Below are positions 53,547-63,026 of a DNA stretch of 64,000 bases, piece by piece. This stretch comes from Myroides odoratimimus (GTDB taxonomy: Bacteria; Bacteroidota; Bacteroidia; Flavobacteriales; Flavobacteriaceae), in assembly GCF_001485415.1 (NCBI RefSeq), contig NZ_BCMQ01000003.1, positions 62,001 to 126,000 on the forward strand. Direction: 5' to 3'. Each line of letters starts with the position of its first letter. The stretch's first letter is position 1. The notes beneath the pieces are model-generated. The model saw nothing but the letters and a program-made list of their open reading frames with translations. It did not search any database and had not been told where the DNA came from. The translations under genes and the position numbers were made by a program.

Positions 53547-53770
53547 TGATAGATAATGAAAAGTACTTAGTAGAACTCGCTCATACTAAAATGCCTTATG
53601 GCAAATATGAAGGAAGGTATTTGATTGATTTACCAGAACATTATATCGTTTGGTATCATAATAAAGGCTTCCCAAAGGGTAAACTAGGAGAACAATTAGG
53701 TCTAATCTATGAGTTAAAATTAAATGGATTAGAACCCTTAATACGAAATATTAGAAATAATTTTAAATAA
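53546..53770 (+). CDS. DUF3820-family small protein
   Basis: This 74-residue protein has the DUF3820 core MPYGKYEGRYLIDLPEHYIVWYHNKGFPKGKLGE, a short cytosolic domain of unknown function. The ATG overlaps the stop of the LysM gene by one base (TAATG), so it is translated with it. A terminator follows. Confidence 0.85.
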   Translation: MIDNEKYLVELAHTKMPYGKYEGRYLIDLPEHYIVWYHNKGFPKGKLGEQLGLIYELKLNGLEPLIRNIRNNFK

Positions 53771-53790
53771 TCATTGATTATTACATAGTG

Positions 53791-53826
53791 AAAAGGCAAG
53801 TTGTGAATAACAGCTTGCCTTTTTTC
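53791..53826 (+). terminator. Intrinsic terminator after the LysM/DUF3820 operon
   Basis: The stem AAAAGGCAAGTTGT/ACAGCTTGCCTTTT (one G-T pair) with a T-run after it. Confidence 0.82.
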
Positions 53827-54064
53827 ATAAGCGTATACTTAGTAAAATTATAAAGTTCAGGTATTTGTCAAAAACGTATGAAAATTATTAAAATAATGTA
53901 ATTGTTAGTTTTTTAGCATTAGAAGTAAAAGTTCTATAATTAGCGTAACTCAAATTATCAAATCAATAAAAATAGGGCTTTAAATCTTCTTTTGTCTTAA
54001 ATTAGAACATAGATTAAGGGAAATTTAGAAAACTGAAATTTTTATCAATGCGAATTAATTATTG

Positions 54065-54072
54065 TAAATTTG
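54065..54072 (+). promoter_or_regulatory. Candidate -7 promoter element for the NDH-2-like gene
   Basis: TAAATTTG matches TANNTTTG, 21-24 bases before the ATG codons at 54094 and 54097. It covers the TTG that would open a longer frame, which supports the shorter start. Confidence 0.45.
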
Positions 54073-54096
54073 CATTGTAAAAATCGAGTGATTATG

Positions 54097-55383
54097 ATGA
54101 ATATTCCTACTTCAAAGCGCCCACGTGTTGTTATTATTGGTGGAGGTTTTGGGGGTTTAGCACTTGCTAAAAAACTAAAGAACAAAAATTTTCAAGTTGT
54201 GCTTTTAGATAAGCATAATTATCATACGTTTCAACCACTGTTGTATCAAGTAGCGACAGGAGGATTGGAGTCAGGATCTATTGCATATCCTATTCGTAAA
54301 GTTGTACAAAATTATGAAGAGATTTACTTTAGATTAGCTAATGTTCAACGTATAGATACTGAAAATAAGAAGGTAGTTGCTGATATTGGTACGATTTTTT
54401 ATGACTATGTTGTAATTGCTACAGGATCTAAGACAAATTTCTTTGGTAATGAAAACATTACTAAGAATAGTATGGCAATGAAGACTATCCCTGAATCATT
54501 AGATATCCGTAGTTTAGTATTAGAGAACTTTGAAGAGGCTTTACAGACTACAGATGATCAAGAGCAGAAAGCATTAATGAATTTTGTGATCGTTGGAGCA
54601 GGACCTACTGGGGTTGAACTTGCAGGTGCTTTAGCAGAAATGAAGAAGCATGTATTGCCTAAGGATTACCCGGACTTAGACTTTAATAAGATGGAAATCA
54701 ACGTGATTCAAGGTGCTAATAAAGTACTTGATGCAATGAGTGAGAAATCATCTAGAAAAGCACAGGAATTCTTAGAGAACCTAGGTGTGAAAGTATACTT
54801 AGGTGAAATAGTAACAGATTATAAAGGTAAGAAAGTATATACAAAATCAGGTAAAGAGTTCACAGCAGAAACGGTGATTTGGACAGCAGGAGTAATGGGA
54901 GCTACTGTAGATGGTTTTGATGCCACTGTTATTCAAAGAGGAAATAGAATAAAAGTAAATGAATACAATCAAGTGGAAGGCTTTACAGATATCTTTGCTA
55001 TCGGTGATGTCGCTACTATGATGACAGATAAGACTCCTATGGGACACCCTATGATGGCTCAGCCTGCTATACAGCAAGGAGAATTATTAGCGAATAACTT
55101 GATTAGATTAAGAGATGGTCAACCTTTAAAATCATTTGTATATAATGATAAAGGATCTATGGCAACCATTGGACGTAATAAAGCTGTGGTGGACTTACCT
55201 AAGTTCCAATTTAGCGGTTTCTTTGCTTGGTTTGTATGGATGTTTGTTCATTTGATGTCTTTAATTGGATTTAGAAACAAATTAGTTGTATTCTGGAACT
55301 GGATGTATAACTATATGATGTTTGACAGACAAGCTCGTTTAATCATTCGACCATTTAAAAACAAAGTGGATGAAAGAGAATAA
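54097..55383 (+). CDS. Type II NADH dehydrogenase-like FAD oxidoreductase
   Basis: This 428-residue flavoprotein has the FAD-binding Rossmann motif VVIIGGGFGGLALAKKL (about 11-27), the second dinucleotide motif VIVGAGPTGVELAGALAEM (about 168-186), the FAIGDVA segment, and a hydrophobic C-terminal segment (FFAWFVWMFVHLMSLIGF) typical of membrane-associated NDH-2. It likely oxidises NADH and reduces menaquinone at the inner membrane without pumping protons. The start could be this ATG or the one three bases upstream. A TTG at 54070 is less likely. Confidence 0.88.
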   Translation: MNIPTSKRPRVVIIGGGFGGLALAKKLKNKNFQVVLLDKHNYHTFQPLLYQVATGGLESGSIAYPIRKVVQNYEEIYFRLANVQRIDTENKKVVADIGTIFYDYVVIATGSKTNFFGNENITKNSMAMKTIPESLDIRSLVLENFEEALQTTDDQEQKALMNFVIVGAGPTGVELAGALAEMKKHVLPKDYPDLDFNKMEINVIQGANKVLDAMSEKSSRKAQEFLENLGVKVYLGEIVTDYKGKKVYTKSGKEFTAETVIWTAGVMGATVDGFDATVIQRGNRIKVNEYNQVEGFTDIFAIGDVATMMTDKTPMGHPMMAQPAIQQGELLANNLIRLRDGQPLKSFVYNDKGSMATIGRNKAVVDLPKFQFSGFFAWFVWMFVHLMSLIGFRNKLVVFWNWMYNYMMFDRQARLIIRPFKNKVDERE

Positions 55384-55387
55384 AGTC

Positions 55388-56458
55388 TTATAGAATAGGA
55401 TTTTTTAAATCATAATTTATCAGAAGGTCTACAAACTTATTATAAGATTGTAGGCCTTCTTTTTGATTATTAAGTTTTAAGAAGCCATTATAAAATACCT
55501 TAAAGAAAGAATCCGTGATATTCTTATACTCACTCCAGAATATAATATTCTCGTTTAGGTTATCTTTCACTCCTAGATGTATTGTCTCAAATAAAGCTTT
55601 GACTTCTACCGATTCTTTGTCATTGATATTGGATACACAGTATCTTAGGGCATAGATAATAGCTGCATATTGATAAGCAGTATCTTTTTGATTATATGCT
55701 GCCATAAAGCCTATAAAGTTAGCGTCACTTTCTTTTGCAAATCCTAACTGATGAGACATTTCATGAGATGCTGTGACAATCATGGTAAGGGTAGGTATTT
55801 TATTGTTTACCTGTGCTTCTAGTGTAAAAGGATTAATGTATCCAGAGAATCCCATATAAGTCAAAGGAAGGCTAAATAAAGACTCTTTGATAGTTAGTGA
55901 TTGTGTATTATCTATCTGGTGTAAGAAAGTTATTTGTTCAATTCCTTTTTTAGCATCTACTAATATTGTATTGATATCTTGTTTTAGTTGTACAGCTGTT
56001 ATACTATCATTAGTAATAGCTAGTTGTAATAAATTAGCTCTTTGTATTAATCTGGTCGTTAGATTTATTAATTTCTCCTGATCATAGCCACGTTCTATTC
56101 CTAATTGGCTTTCTAGAGTTGGTCTGAAGTTATTTAATCCCCAACCTATATTAAATAGAATATAAAAGATCACAACACATTTAAAAGCTAATGCCGCACA
56201 AGCCATTGTGATTTTCTTCCATCCTTTGTGTTTTTTAAAAATTTGGTAAAACTTATAGATAAGAAATAACCCTATAATCGTATATAGTATATCTCCTACA
56301 GAAAAAGGGAATAGACTGGTTATCGTATTGAAAACATTACATAAATAGAAATAAAAACCATTTGTATAAAAGGTTTCAATAGCATCAGGAAAACGTGTAA
56401 CAATATTAAAAGTAAGAATAGAACAAACAAATAATATCAACCAATATCTTAATTTCAT
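55388..56458 (-). CDS. DUF3810-family membrane-anchored metallopeptidase-like protein
   Basis: This 356-residue protein has three N-terminal hydrophobic segments (about 4-20, 50-70 and 85-108) and a soluble C-terminal part with HEMSHQLGF, the HExxH zinc-peptidase motif, followed by KESDAN, whose Glu may be the third ligand. This matches DUF3810, a Bacteroidetes family whose substrate is unknown. It converges with the NDH-2-like gene (four bases apart) and is divergent from the ferredoxin gene. Confidence 0.87.
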   Translation of the reverse strand: MKLRYWLILFVCSILTFNIVTRFPDAIETFYTNGFYFYLCNVFNTITSLFPFSVGDILYTIIGLFLIYKFYQIFKKHKGWKKITMACAALAFKCVVIFYILFNIGWGLNNFRPTLESQLGIERGYDQEKLINLTTRLIQRANLLQLAITNDSITAVQLKQDINTILVDAKKGIEQITFLHQIDNTQSLTIKESLFSLPLTYMGFSGYINPFTLEAQVNNKIPTLTMIVTASHEMSHQLGFAKESDANFIGFMAAYNQKDTAYQYAAIIYALRYCVSNINDKESVEVKALFETIHLGVKDNLNENIIFWSEYKNITDSFFKVFYNGFLKLNNQKEGLQSYNKFVDLLINYDLKNPIL

Positions 56459-56507
56459 AAAAGTGTGCTAAATTTTATTTAGTTAATTTAGAATAGATAA
56501 AAATAAA

Positions 56508-56515
56508 TATATTTG
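56508..56515 (+). promoter_or_regulatory. Candidate -7 promoter element for the ferredoxin gene
   Basis: TATATTTG matches TANNTTTG, 17 bases upstream of the ATG at 56533. Confidence 0.45.
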
Positions 56516-56532
56516 TATCAAATACTAAAACT

Positions 56533-56796
56533 ATGAGTAAAGTTAAGAAAGGTGAGAGAACTATCTTCGTTTGTGATGGAAAAAAATGCTGTAGATATAA
56601 TGAAGAGACTAAAAGTTGTTTTAAAGCTTTATTAGAAGAGAGTGGGCTTTCTAACGATTACTCTTTGTGTAAGATGAAATGTCAAGGAATGTGTAAGAGC
56701 GCTCCTGTAGTGTATATCTCCTCTCATGACAAGTACAAAAAAGAAGTAGGAGTAAAGAAAGCAAAGAAGATTTTTCAAGAATATATAATCGCTTAG
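56533..56796 (+). CDS. Thioredoxin-like [2Fe-2S] ferredoxin domain protein
   Basis: This 87-residue protein has seven cysteines. The pattern C14-x4-C19 and C50-x3-C54 (CQGMC) fits the thioredoxin-like [2Fe-2S] ferredoxin fold related to NuoE. C20, C29 and C46 are extra. It is probably a small electron carrier in the cytosol, and its partner is not evident from neighbours. It has a promoter-like element and a strong terminator, so it is a single-gene unit. Confidence 0.8.
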   Translation: MSKVKKGERTIFVCDGKKCCRYNEETKSCFKALLEESGLSNDYSLCKMKCQGMCKSAPVVYISSHDKYKKEVGVKKAKKIFQEYIIA

Positions 56797-56859
56797 ATCT
56801 AGACACTATTGCTATTTATTTTATTACCGTAATATAAAGCGTGTCAGATCCAAACAAGA

Positions 56860-56897
56860 ACAAGGCTATTTAGTATACTAAGTAGCCTTGTTTTTTT
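56860..56897 (+). terminator. Intrinsic terminator after the ferredoxin gene
   Basis: The stem CAAGGCTATTTAG/CTAAGTAGCCTTG with a four-base loop and eight T. Confidence 0.87.
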
Positions 56898-56930
56898 ATA
56901 TGCTTGATAGTAAATTGAATTTAAAATGTC

Positions 56931-56938
56931 TATGTTTG
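56931..56938 (+). promoter_or_regulatory. Candidate -7 promoter element for the secreted protein gene
   Basis: TATGTTTG matches TANNTTTG, 24 bases upstream of the ATG at 56963. Confidence 0.4.
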
Positions 56939-56962
56939 GAGCCAACTAATTAATTTATATTT

Positions 56963-57520
56963 ATGAAGCGTGTTTTATTTACCCTTGTGATTTGTCTAAT
57001 GACTATTACTTCTTTTGCACAGAAGACTATAGATAATCCTAAGAAATTCTTAGCGTCTCTCGCTGCTCACTGTGGAAAAGCATATGCAGGTCAAATCGTG
57101 TCTCCTAACGTACCTGCTGATTTTAAAGATAAAGAGTTATTGATGAAGGTAATCTCTTGTAAAGAGGAAGAGGTGAAGATTTCATTCTTTGTAGGTGAAG
57201 ATTTATCTCGTACTTGGGTATTTACACTAGAGAATGGACTAGTAAAGCTAAAGCACGATCATAGACATCAAGATGGAACACCAGATGATATCACGATGTA
57301 TGGAGGTACTGCTACCAATACAGGATTTGCTGATATGCAATTTTTTCCATCAGATCAAGAGACAGTAGATATGATGAGCACAATAGCAGGGAATGTATGG
57401 TGGGTGACAATTAAGGATAATACATATACTTATAATCTAAAGAGAGTAGATAGTACAGGCTATTTCAGTGCTTCTTTTGACCTGTCTAACGAGGTAAAAA
57501 CAGATAAAATGCCATGGTAA
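56963..57520 (+). CDS. Secreted protein of unknown function
   Basis: This 185-residue protein has a clear signal peptide MKRVLFTLVICLMTITSFAQ, with cleavage after the Ala or Gln near residue 20. The mature domain is beta-rich and includes two cysteines (positions 37 and 65), a charged HDHRHQDGTPDD segment that could bind a metal ion, and several Trp residues. It is not recognised as a named family. It is probably periplasmic or exported. Confidence 0.7.
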   Translation: MKRVLFTLVICLMTITSFAQKTIDNPKKFLASLAAHCGKAYAGQIVSPNVPADFKDKELLMKVISCKEEEVKISFFVGEDLSRTWVFTLENGLVKLKHDHRHQDGTPDDITMYGGTATNTGFADMQFFPSDQETVDMMSTIAGNVWWVTIKDNTYTYNLKRVDSTGYFSASFDLSNEVKTDKMPW

Positions 57521-57627
57521 TACCACTGTGAATATCTTCTGTACTAATTGCTGATTTTCTTATTCGATTTTCTATCTTGCAGGCTCAATAAGGCTTTGAG
57601 GGAATCAAAGTAACAAGATAAGCATAG

Positions 57628-58539
57628 ATGAAAATAAATAGAATAGCAAAAAGAGGATTATTTGAATATCAAAAAGACCGCAACGAAGAAGGGTTAATGT
57701 TATATGACTTTCTAGAAGAGCGAGTTATTCGCTTTGCAGATTATAAAGAATGGCGTATTAATGCCATTTCTCCAGACGGAAAGTATATCGCTATAAATAA
57801 AATATCAGAGACGACTAGAGCGTTTAAAACAGATTTTGCTATCCTACGTGTAGATACACAAGAACAAGTGTTTTTTACGAATACTTATTTTATATATGAT
57901 GCAGAGTTCAGTTTAGACTCTGATAAAGTACTAATTGTTGCTCATAATAAAAAACCTTTTTGTTTAGACTTAGTGACCAAAGAGATTATAGCAGAGATGC
58001 CTAAAAATATCCGTACTTATCAAGGGAGTTTTAATAAAGAGAAGAATCAATTCATTGCTCCTTCAGAGACTTTTAAGGATACGCTTTATCTATTTGACTT
58101 TGCCTCAGGCGAAACAGAGAAGATAAAAACTAGCCTAAAAGAAAAGATAGGTAAGGTAGAGTATACTAATGATAGTCAACATTTAATTGCGTTGACAGAA
58201 AGTAGTATTGTTTATTGCCTTGATTTATCATATAGGGTGATTTGGTCTGTTGATTTTAATACGTTACTAGAATCATCTGTACGTATTAATTCGTCAAGTA
58301 TGTTACTGTCAGAAGATAATCAATATCTAATGTTAGAAGCATCCTCTACTGAGACCAATAATTGGGGAGCAGAGTTTGTCTTGAATGTAAAAACAGGAGT
58401 ACTGGTAAATACCATAGAAGGATACCAATATCGAGGTAGAATACAAGATGCGCTCTTTGGTAATGAAGTACTATTATATACTTATCATACCTTAGATATG
58501 TTGACAGGAGAGGTAAAGGAACTAGAATTAAAGAGATAA
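57628..58539 (+). CDS. Hypothetical beta-propeller-like protein
   Basis: This 303-residue soluble protein lacks a signal peptide. It shows repeated WD40/YVTN-like strands: NAISPDGKYIAINK (about 46-59), YDAEFSLDSDKVLIVAHN, KVEYTNDSQHLIALTES and MLLSEDNQYLMLEAS, each spaced about 45-55 residues apart, which suggests a propeller fold. The function and partner are unknown. It is likely cytosolic. Confidence 0.65.
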   Translation: MKINRIAKRGLFEYQKDRNEEGLMLYDFLEERVIRFADYKEWRINAISPDGKYIAINKISETTRAFKTDFAILRVDTQEQVFFTNTYFIYDAEFSLDSDKVLIVAHNKKPFCLDLVTKEIIAEMPKNIRTYQGSFNKEKNQFIAPSETFKDTLYLFDFASGETEKIKTSLKEKIGKVEYTNDSQHLIALTESSIVYCLDLSYRVIWSVDFNTLLESSVRINSSSMLLSEDNQYLMLEASSTETNNWGAEFVLNVKTGVLVNTIEGYQYRGRIQDALFGNEVLLYTYHTLDMLTGEVKELELKR

Positions 58540-58542
58540 AAT

Positions 58543-58583
58543 AAAAAAAGCCTCATTAGACATTCGTCTTTTGAGGCTTTTTT
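58543..58583 (+). terminator. Intrinsic terminator after the propeller-like gene
   Basis: The stem AAAAGCCTCA/TGAGGCTTTT with an inner AGAC/GTCT stem and a T-run. Confidence 0.82.
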
Positions 58584-58946
58584 CTCATAGCAATTTAATT
58601 TATTTTCAATTGTGGGGCAATATATATTCAATTTAGGATAGATCTTTATTACCAACTTGTGTTTCGAACAAAGAAAATAAAGCTTTTTTATCGTTAAAAG
58701 CAGTGCAAATGTATGTGTATCTCATAATATATGCAATCCAATAGGAGCGGTATTAACATAAAGTATACCTTTAGTATACTAGTGAAAGTCAGGATACTAA
58801 CAATAATAAAGATGTAATATTGTATTTTAGAGGATATAAGTGTCTTGTATTTAATTAGATAGTTGTTTTAAAGAGATATTGCGAGCTTGTTGTTGTGTAA
58901 ATCGTATATTGGATTGTGTTTTTTATAAATGTTAAAATTTATTATT
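58584..58946. other. Intergenic gap before the Nudix gene
   Basis: These 363 AT-rich bases hold no reading frame or strong hairpin. I see nothing in them beyond a probable promoter region. Confidence 0.5.
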
Positions 58947-59339
58947 ATGTTAAGGGTTACTTGTGCCATCATTGAGTTTAATCAGAAGGTTTTGATAGCT
59001 CAGCGAAATCAGAATATGCTATTACCTTATAAATGGGAGTTTCCTGGAGGTAAGGTTGAAAGAGGGGAGCAAGATGAAGTATGTATTGTAAGGGAGGTAA
59101 AAGAAGAACTCAATCTAAATATCGAAGTACAATCAAGGCTAACACCTGTAACTCATCACTATGATACATTTTCTCTAGAATTGTTTCCTTTTATTTGTAG
59201 TACAACTTCAAGAGAGTTTGAATTAAAAGAACACGCTCAAGTTTTATGGGTTGATTCTCAGGATTTATTAAACTACGATTGGGCTGAAGCTGATATTCCT
59301 ATTGTGAAAGAATATTTGGAATTAAAGTTAGAGGAATAG
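58947..59339 (+). CDS. Nudix hydrolase, MutT-like
   Basis: This 130-residue enzyme has a Nudix box GGKVERGEQDEVCIVREVKEELNL (about 34-57), in the form Gx5Ex7REUxEE with Asn instead of the usual final Gly. It resembles (deoxy)nucleoside triphosphate pyrophosphohydrolases such as MutT, which remove oxidised nucleotides such as 8-oxo-dGTP. Start: the ATG at 58947 gives MLRVTCAIIEFNQKVLIAQR, as in MutT. An upstream ATG at 58929 adds six residues. Confidence 0.85.
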   Translation: MLRVTCAIIEFNQKVLIAQRNQNMLLPYKWEFPGGKVERGEQDEVCIVREVKEELNLNIEVQSRLTPVTHHYDTFSLELFPFICSTTSREFELKEHAQVLWVDSQDLLNYDWAEADIPIVKEYLELKLEE

Positions 59340-59356
59340 GAAGTATATAAACGATA

Positions 59357-59382
59357 AGAGGCTGCCTAATAAGACAGCCTCT
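59357..59382. terminator. Possible terminator between convergent Nudix and receptor genes
   Basis: The stem AGAGGCTG/CAGCCTCT without a strong T-run. It is a weak candidate only. Confidence 0.35.
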
Positions 59383-59478
59383 CCGAGGTCAACTACGATA
59401 TGCATTATATAAGAATAGTGAAGAAGTTGAAAATAATACATACCTCATTGACCTATTGAAACATAATTATTTGATGGT

Positions 59479-61884
59479 CTATTTAATAATCTTGACAGGA
59501 GAATGTCCTTTGTTTATCGTTGTTTCCTCTTGTGGAACATCTCCTTTTTTGTTCTTTCCACCGAAATTATAAGTTATTCCTAATTTGAATACTCTCATAT
59601 CATTCTTTACAGTGAAGTTGGTCAGTTGATCAGGATGTTCTAAAATTGTTGTTCTAATACCTCCTGTTTTGAACAGATCACTTACTGCAAGTGTAGCTGT
59701 AAATTTCTCATTTAAGAATTTCTTACTGACTCCCAAGTTTACTTCTCCTAATGAACGATATCTAAAGTTAGACTCTATTCCTCTGTTTTGGTACCAAGCA
59801 GTAAGCTCGATATTCATATTATAAGGCAACTTAAAGTTGTTATAGGTAAATACCCCAACACTATTTTTATTCTCATTGATTAAGTTATTGTCAAATCGAG
59901 TATTAAAAAAGTAAACTCCATGGTAGTTTTCCCACCAGTTGATACCTGGTATAGAAGCAGATAACGAAGCATACCATTCACTTCTACTTTTGCCATTAAT
60001 ACTTGTGAAATAGGACTTGTTTATTCCTTCGTTGAAATAGCTGTATAGCATAGGGGCTGTAATGCGACTATATCCGATAGATAAATCTATGAAACCTAAG
60101 AACTGCTGATCTAATTCTATATTATTAGAATATTCAGGTTGTAGATTAGGATTACCCATTGATGTTGTTGTACTATTTAGATAACGAATAGCAGGGTTTA
60201 ATTTATCGAATTCAGGTTTTTCTATTCTTCTAGAATAAGAAGCCATTACAGAATAGTAATCACTAGCTGTATACGTTAGTTGTACAGTAGGGAATAATGA
60301 GAAATAATCTTGTTTTACTAACTTTTTATGAGCTAAGGTATCTCCATTGATATGTGTATATTCACCTCTTAAGCCTGCTGTTATAGCCCATTTATCGAAT
60401 GTCATATCTACTGCACCATAGAAAGCATGTACACCCGTTTTATACTCAAATTGACTTTTGTGCAAAGAATTAATATTGTTTCCATTGGAGATGAATGTAT
60501 ATAAACGTTCATCTGTTTTCAGAATAGAATAATTACTCTTTACGCCAAACTCTACTTTTGCAGTTGTGTTTTCTTCATCCCACAGTTGTTTCTGATAATC
60601 AGATTTAAAATTGAACTCTTTTCTATCTGTAGGATATTTATTCTGCTGTTTGGTCAGTAAGGCGTGTGGTAGTAATAGTTGTCCATTATTACCATAGATT
60701 ACATCATTGATATCTGATTTGACATACATGGTACCAATGGAAGTAGTCCAACTTTCCTTTTCTGCTATTTTCATTTTATAGATTACATCAGCTTTAAAAC
60801 TAGTCAATTTACTCTTGCTTTCATTCTTCTGTACACTGTGATAGAGATCGTTATTGTTTCCTAACGCTGTGTTGGTATGTACTGTACTAGGAGTATCGTT
60901 ATAATCCATAGACGTTTTTAAGCTTAGTATATGACCATTCTGGAATGTTCTATCTATATCTAGTCTGACTAAGTGAGATTTACTATTAAGAACCGAGAAC
61001 TGAGACTGATTTGACCATGTATGATCTAATGAAGCCAGATCTTTTTTATCATATCTCTCTCTTAATCTATCAGGAGAATAGCTAAATGAATACAAGAAGT
61101 TATAGTTCCAATTGTCATTGCCATACCCTAAGTTTAAGGAGTGATCTGTGCTTACTTTATTACTAATACCGACTGTTGAATTAACTGTTCCATAAAAGCC
61201 CTGAACTAGCTTTTTCTTAGAGATAATATTAATTACTCCACCTGTACCAGAAGCATCTATATTAGCAGATGGTATATTCATAATTTCTATAGACTCTAAA
61301 GTAGAGCCAGGAGTCCCTTTAAGTATGGTCTTTAATTGTTCTGCAGATAGCTGAGTAGGCTGTCCGTCCATTAATACCGTGACACCTGATTTGCCTTTTA
61401 TTTTTAACTCTCCGTTTTGACTAATAGTAACCCCAGGGAGTGTCTTTAGTACATCATAGGCAGACTGTGTTTGTGCTAAGTTACTCTGCTCTATATTTAA
61501 TGTAGCTTTGCCAGGAGTTACTTTAAGAGCCTTTCTATGGCTGGTGATCATTACCTCATCTAAGATGTTTTCGTCACTTTGTATGATTAGATTGATCGGT
61601 GTTGTATGATCATTTATAGTGATAGTAGAGACTGTATCTTTATACCCTATAAAGCTAGCAGTTAGTTTAAAACTTCCTTTTGATTTTATATCTGTGAAAA
61701 CAAAAGTTCCATCTTCCTCACTTGTGATAAAGTATTCCTCTTTAGGATTGTCCGTTGCTTGCAAGATTACAGTTGCCCATCCGATAGGATTGGCCTGTGT
61801 GTCTTTTATTACCCCTTTTAATTGAGATTGAGCCCATGATGGTAAACTAATTACCCCTAATAGAATTAATAATAGTTGCTTCAT
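59479..61884 (-). CDS. TonB-dependent receptor-like outer membrane protein
   Basis: This 801-residue protein has a signal peptide (MKQLLLILLGVISLPSWAQ), a CarboxypepD_reg-like N-terminal domain (about 20-110), a plug domain (about 125-225) with TQSAYDVLKTLPGVTI and GTGGVINIISKKK, and a long C-terminal beta-barrel of the OMP_b-brl_3 kind (MEKPEF-type SYSRRIEKPEFDKLNPAIRYL). It lacks an adjacent SusD partner, so it is more like CirA/outer membrane beta-barrel receptors than a SusC/D pair. It probably transports a substrate with TonB energy. The substrate is unknown. Confidence 0.88.
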   Translation of the reverse strand: MKQLLLILLGVISLPSWAQSQLKGVIKDTQANPIGWATVILQATDNPKEEYFITSEEDGTFVFTDIKSKGSFKLTASFIGYKDTVSTITINDHTTPINLIIQSDENILDEVMITSHRKALKVTPGKATLNIEQSNLAQTQSAYDVLKTLPGVTISQNGELKIKGKSGVTVLMDGQPTQLSAEQLKTILKGTPGSTLESIEIMNIPSANIDASGTGGVINIISKKKLVQGFYGTVNSTVGISNKVSTDHSLNLGYGNDNWNYNFLYSFSYSPDRLRERYDKKDLASLDHTWSNQSQFSVLNSKSHLVRLDIDRTFQNGHILSLKTSMDYNDTPSTVHTNTALGNNNDLYHSVQKNESKSKLTSFKADVIYKMKIAEKESWTTSIGTMYVKSDINDVIYGNNGQLLLPHALLTKQQNKYPTDRKEFNFKSDYQKQLWDEENTTAKVEFGVKSNYSILKTDERLYTFISNGNNINSLHKSQFEYKTGVHAFYGAVDMTFDKWAITAGLRGEYTHINGDTLAHKKLVKQDYFSLFPTVQLTYTASDYYSVMASYSRRIEKPEFDKLNPAIRYLNSTTTSMGNPNLQPEYSNNIELDQQFLGFIDLSIGYSRITAPMLYSYFNEGINKSYFTSINGKSRSEWYASLSASIPGINWWENYHGVYFFNTRFDNNLINENKNSVGVFTYNNFKLPYNMNIELTAWYQNRGIESNFRYRSLGEVNLGVSKKFLNEKFTATLAVSDLFKTGGIRTTILEHPDQLTNFTVKNDMRVFKLGITYNFGGKNKKGDVPQEETTINKGHSPVKIIK

Positions 61885-62019
61885 AATTAAAACGATCTTA
61901 GCATTTATTTCTGAGGCAAATGTATTAGGATGTTTTATGGCTTATTGGAACTTTTACATTAACTAACTCATTTCTATACTAAAGCCACCGAAACGATGAT
62001 TATAGTGCAATTAAGCTTA

Positions 62020-62175
62020 AACCCACATTACGCATTAGCCAAATACTACAAAGCAATTCTACTTCATAGTTCTTTCATTAGCTCTAAAACCATACTATAG
62101 TATGCTTTAATCACTAATTCAGACCTATTTTGTATAATTACTTTTCGTTTATATGTCTATTGCATAATCTGGGTT
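62020..62175. repeat. 156-bp MITE-like element, copy 2
   Basis: AACCCACATTACGC at the left end and GCATAATCTGGGTT at the right end (two mismatches between arms), with a perfect internal palindrome CATACTATAGTATG (62091-62104). It is the same length as copy 1 at 20891 and in the same orientation, about 88 percent identical by eye. Confidence 0.75.
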
Positions 62176-62254
62176 AAATAGAAGTGAATAGGTTATTCAA
62201 GAGCAAAAAATGTCAATTGATGTATCTATACCCTATAAGAGCTGAATACCCCTG

Positions 62255-62262
62255 TATTTTTG
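62255..62262 (+). promoter_or_regulatory. Candidate -7 promoter element for the GNAT gene
   Basis: TATTTTTG matches TANNTTTG, 20 bases before the ATG at 62283. The promoter of the frameshifted gene therefore appears intact. Confidence 0.4.
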
Positions 62263-62282
62263 TGTAAGAATAATTAGAGAAG

Positions 62283-62872
62283 ATGAGAATAAATAGATAT
62301 TTGGGCAGGGGATACCGCAGTACTGCTGCTCATGTTTTGCAACAGGCTTTTAATGAAAAACTAAAAGGAATACTAGGGGCAGAGGAAGAAATACATCAAG
62401 TTATTTTAGCATCTCTAGATGCTAAGCATATTATCGTGGCACGTTCTAGTGAAGGAGAATTAATAGGTGTAGCAGCTTATCAACACAATGGTCAATGTAC
62501 TTTGAATATTTCTCTGAGTATTATGATTAAGGTATATGGGCTGATAAGAGGACTTTATAAGATGATGCAGCTCTCATTATGTACTTTCCTTCTAAGAGAG
62601 ATAAGGATGTGGTCTATGTAGATGCTATTGCGGTAGATGAGAATTTTAGAGGATTAGGAGTCGGAAAAATGCTATTAGAAGAAGTAGAAAAGTTAGCTTT
62701 AGAACATCATGCAAGATATGTAAGTTTAGATGTAATTAAAGAGAACCCTCGTGCAAAAAAACTATATGAGCAAATAGGTTTTGTAGAAGTGAAATACAAC
62801 GAATTAGACGAACGAACAAGTGATAAACTTGGCTTTTCAGGGTATTATTATATGATGAAAGTAATAGGTTAA
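62283..62872 (+). pseudogene. GNAT N-acetyltransferase interrupted by a frameshift
   Basis: Two frames together make one GNAT enzyme of about 195 residues. Frame one (62283 on) carries the N-terminal half, up to RGLYKMMQ. Frame two (open from about 62564, ATG at 62579) carries YFPSKRDKDVVYVDAIAVDENFRGLGVGKMLLEE, whose RGLGVGK is the acetyl-CoA P-loop, and the C-terminal VKENPRAKKLYEQIGF. The shift lies at about 62560-62575, where frame two would read AALIMYF. One base lost or gained would restore it. It may be a true pseudogene, a recent mutation or a sequencing error. Confidence 0.8.
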
Positions 62873-63026
62873 ATGCTATTCTGGTATTGTAATTGAGAGC
62901 TATTTCTTAACTTAAGACTAAGGAAGACAAGTTCAGTTATAAAAAATGTAAAACGAGCTTTGTTTTTTGTTACTTTAGGTATATAATCGAAAAAATCAGG
63001 AAAGAATAGCATAATTTTAATCTGTA

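Larger units (their letters stand above)
61885..62282. other. Intergenic region carrying the second 156-bp repeat
   Basis: This 398-base gap lies between divergent genes. The centre is the 156-bp element copy at 62020-62175. A TANNTTTG box for the GNAT gene lies near its end. Confidence 0.6.
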
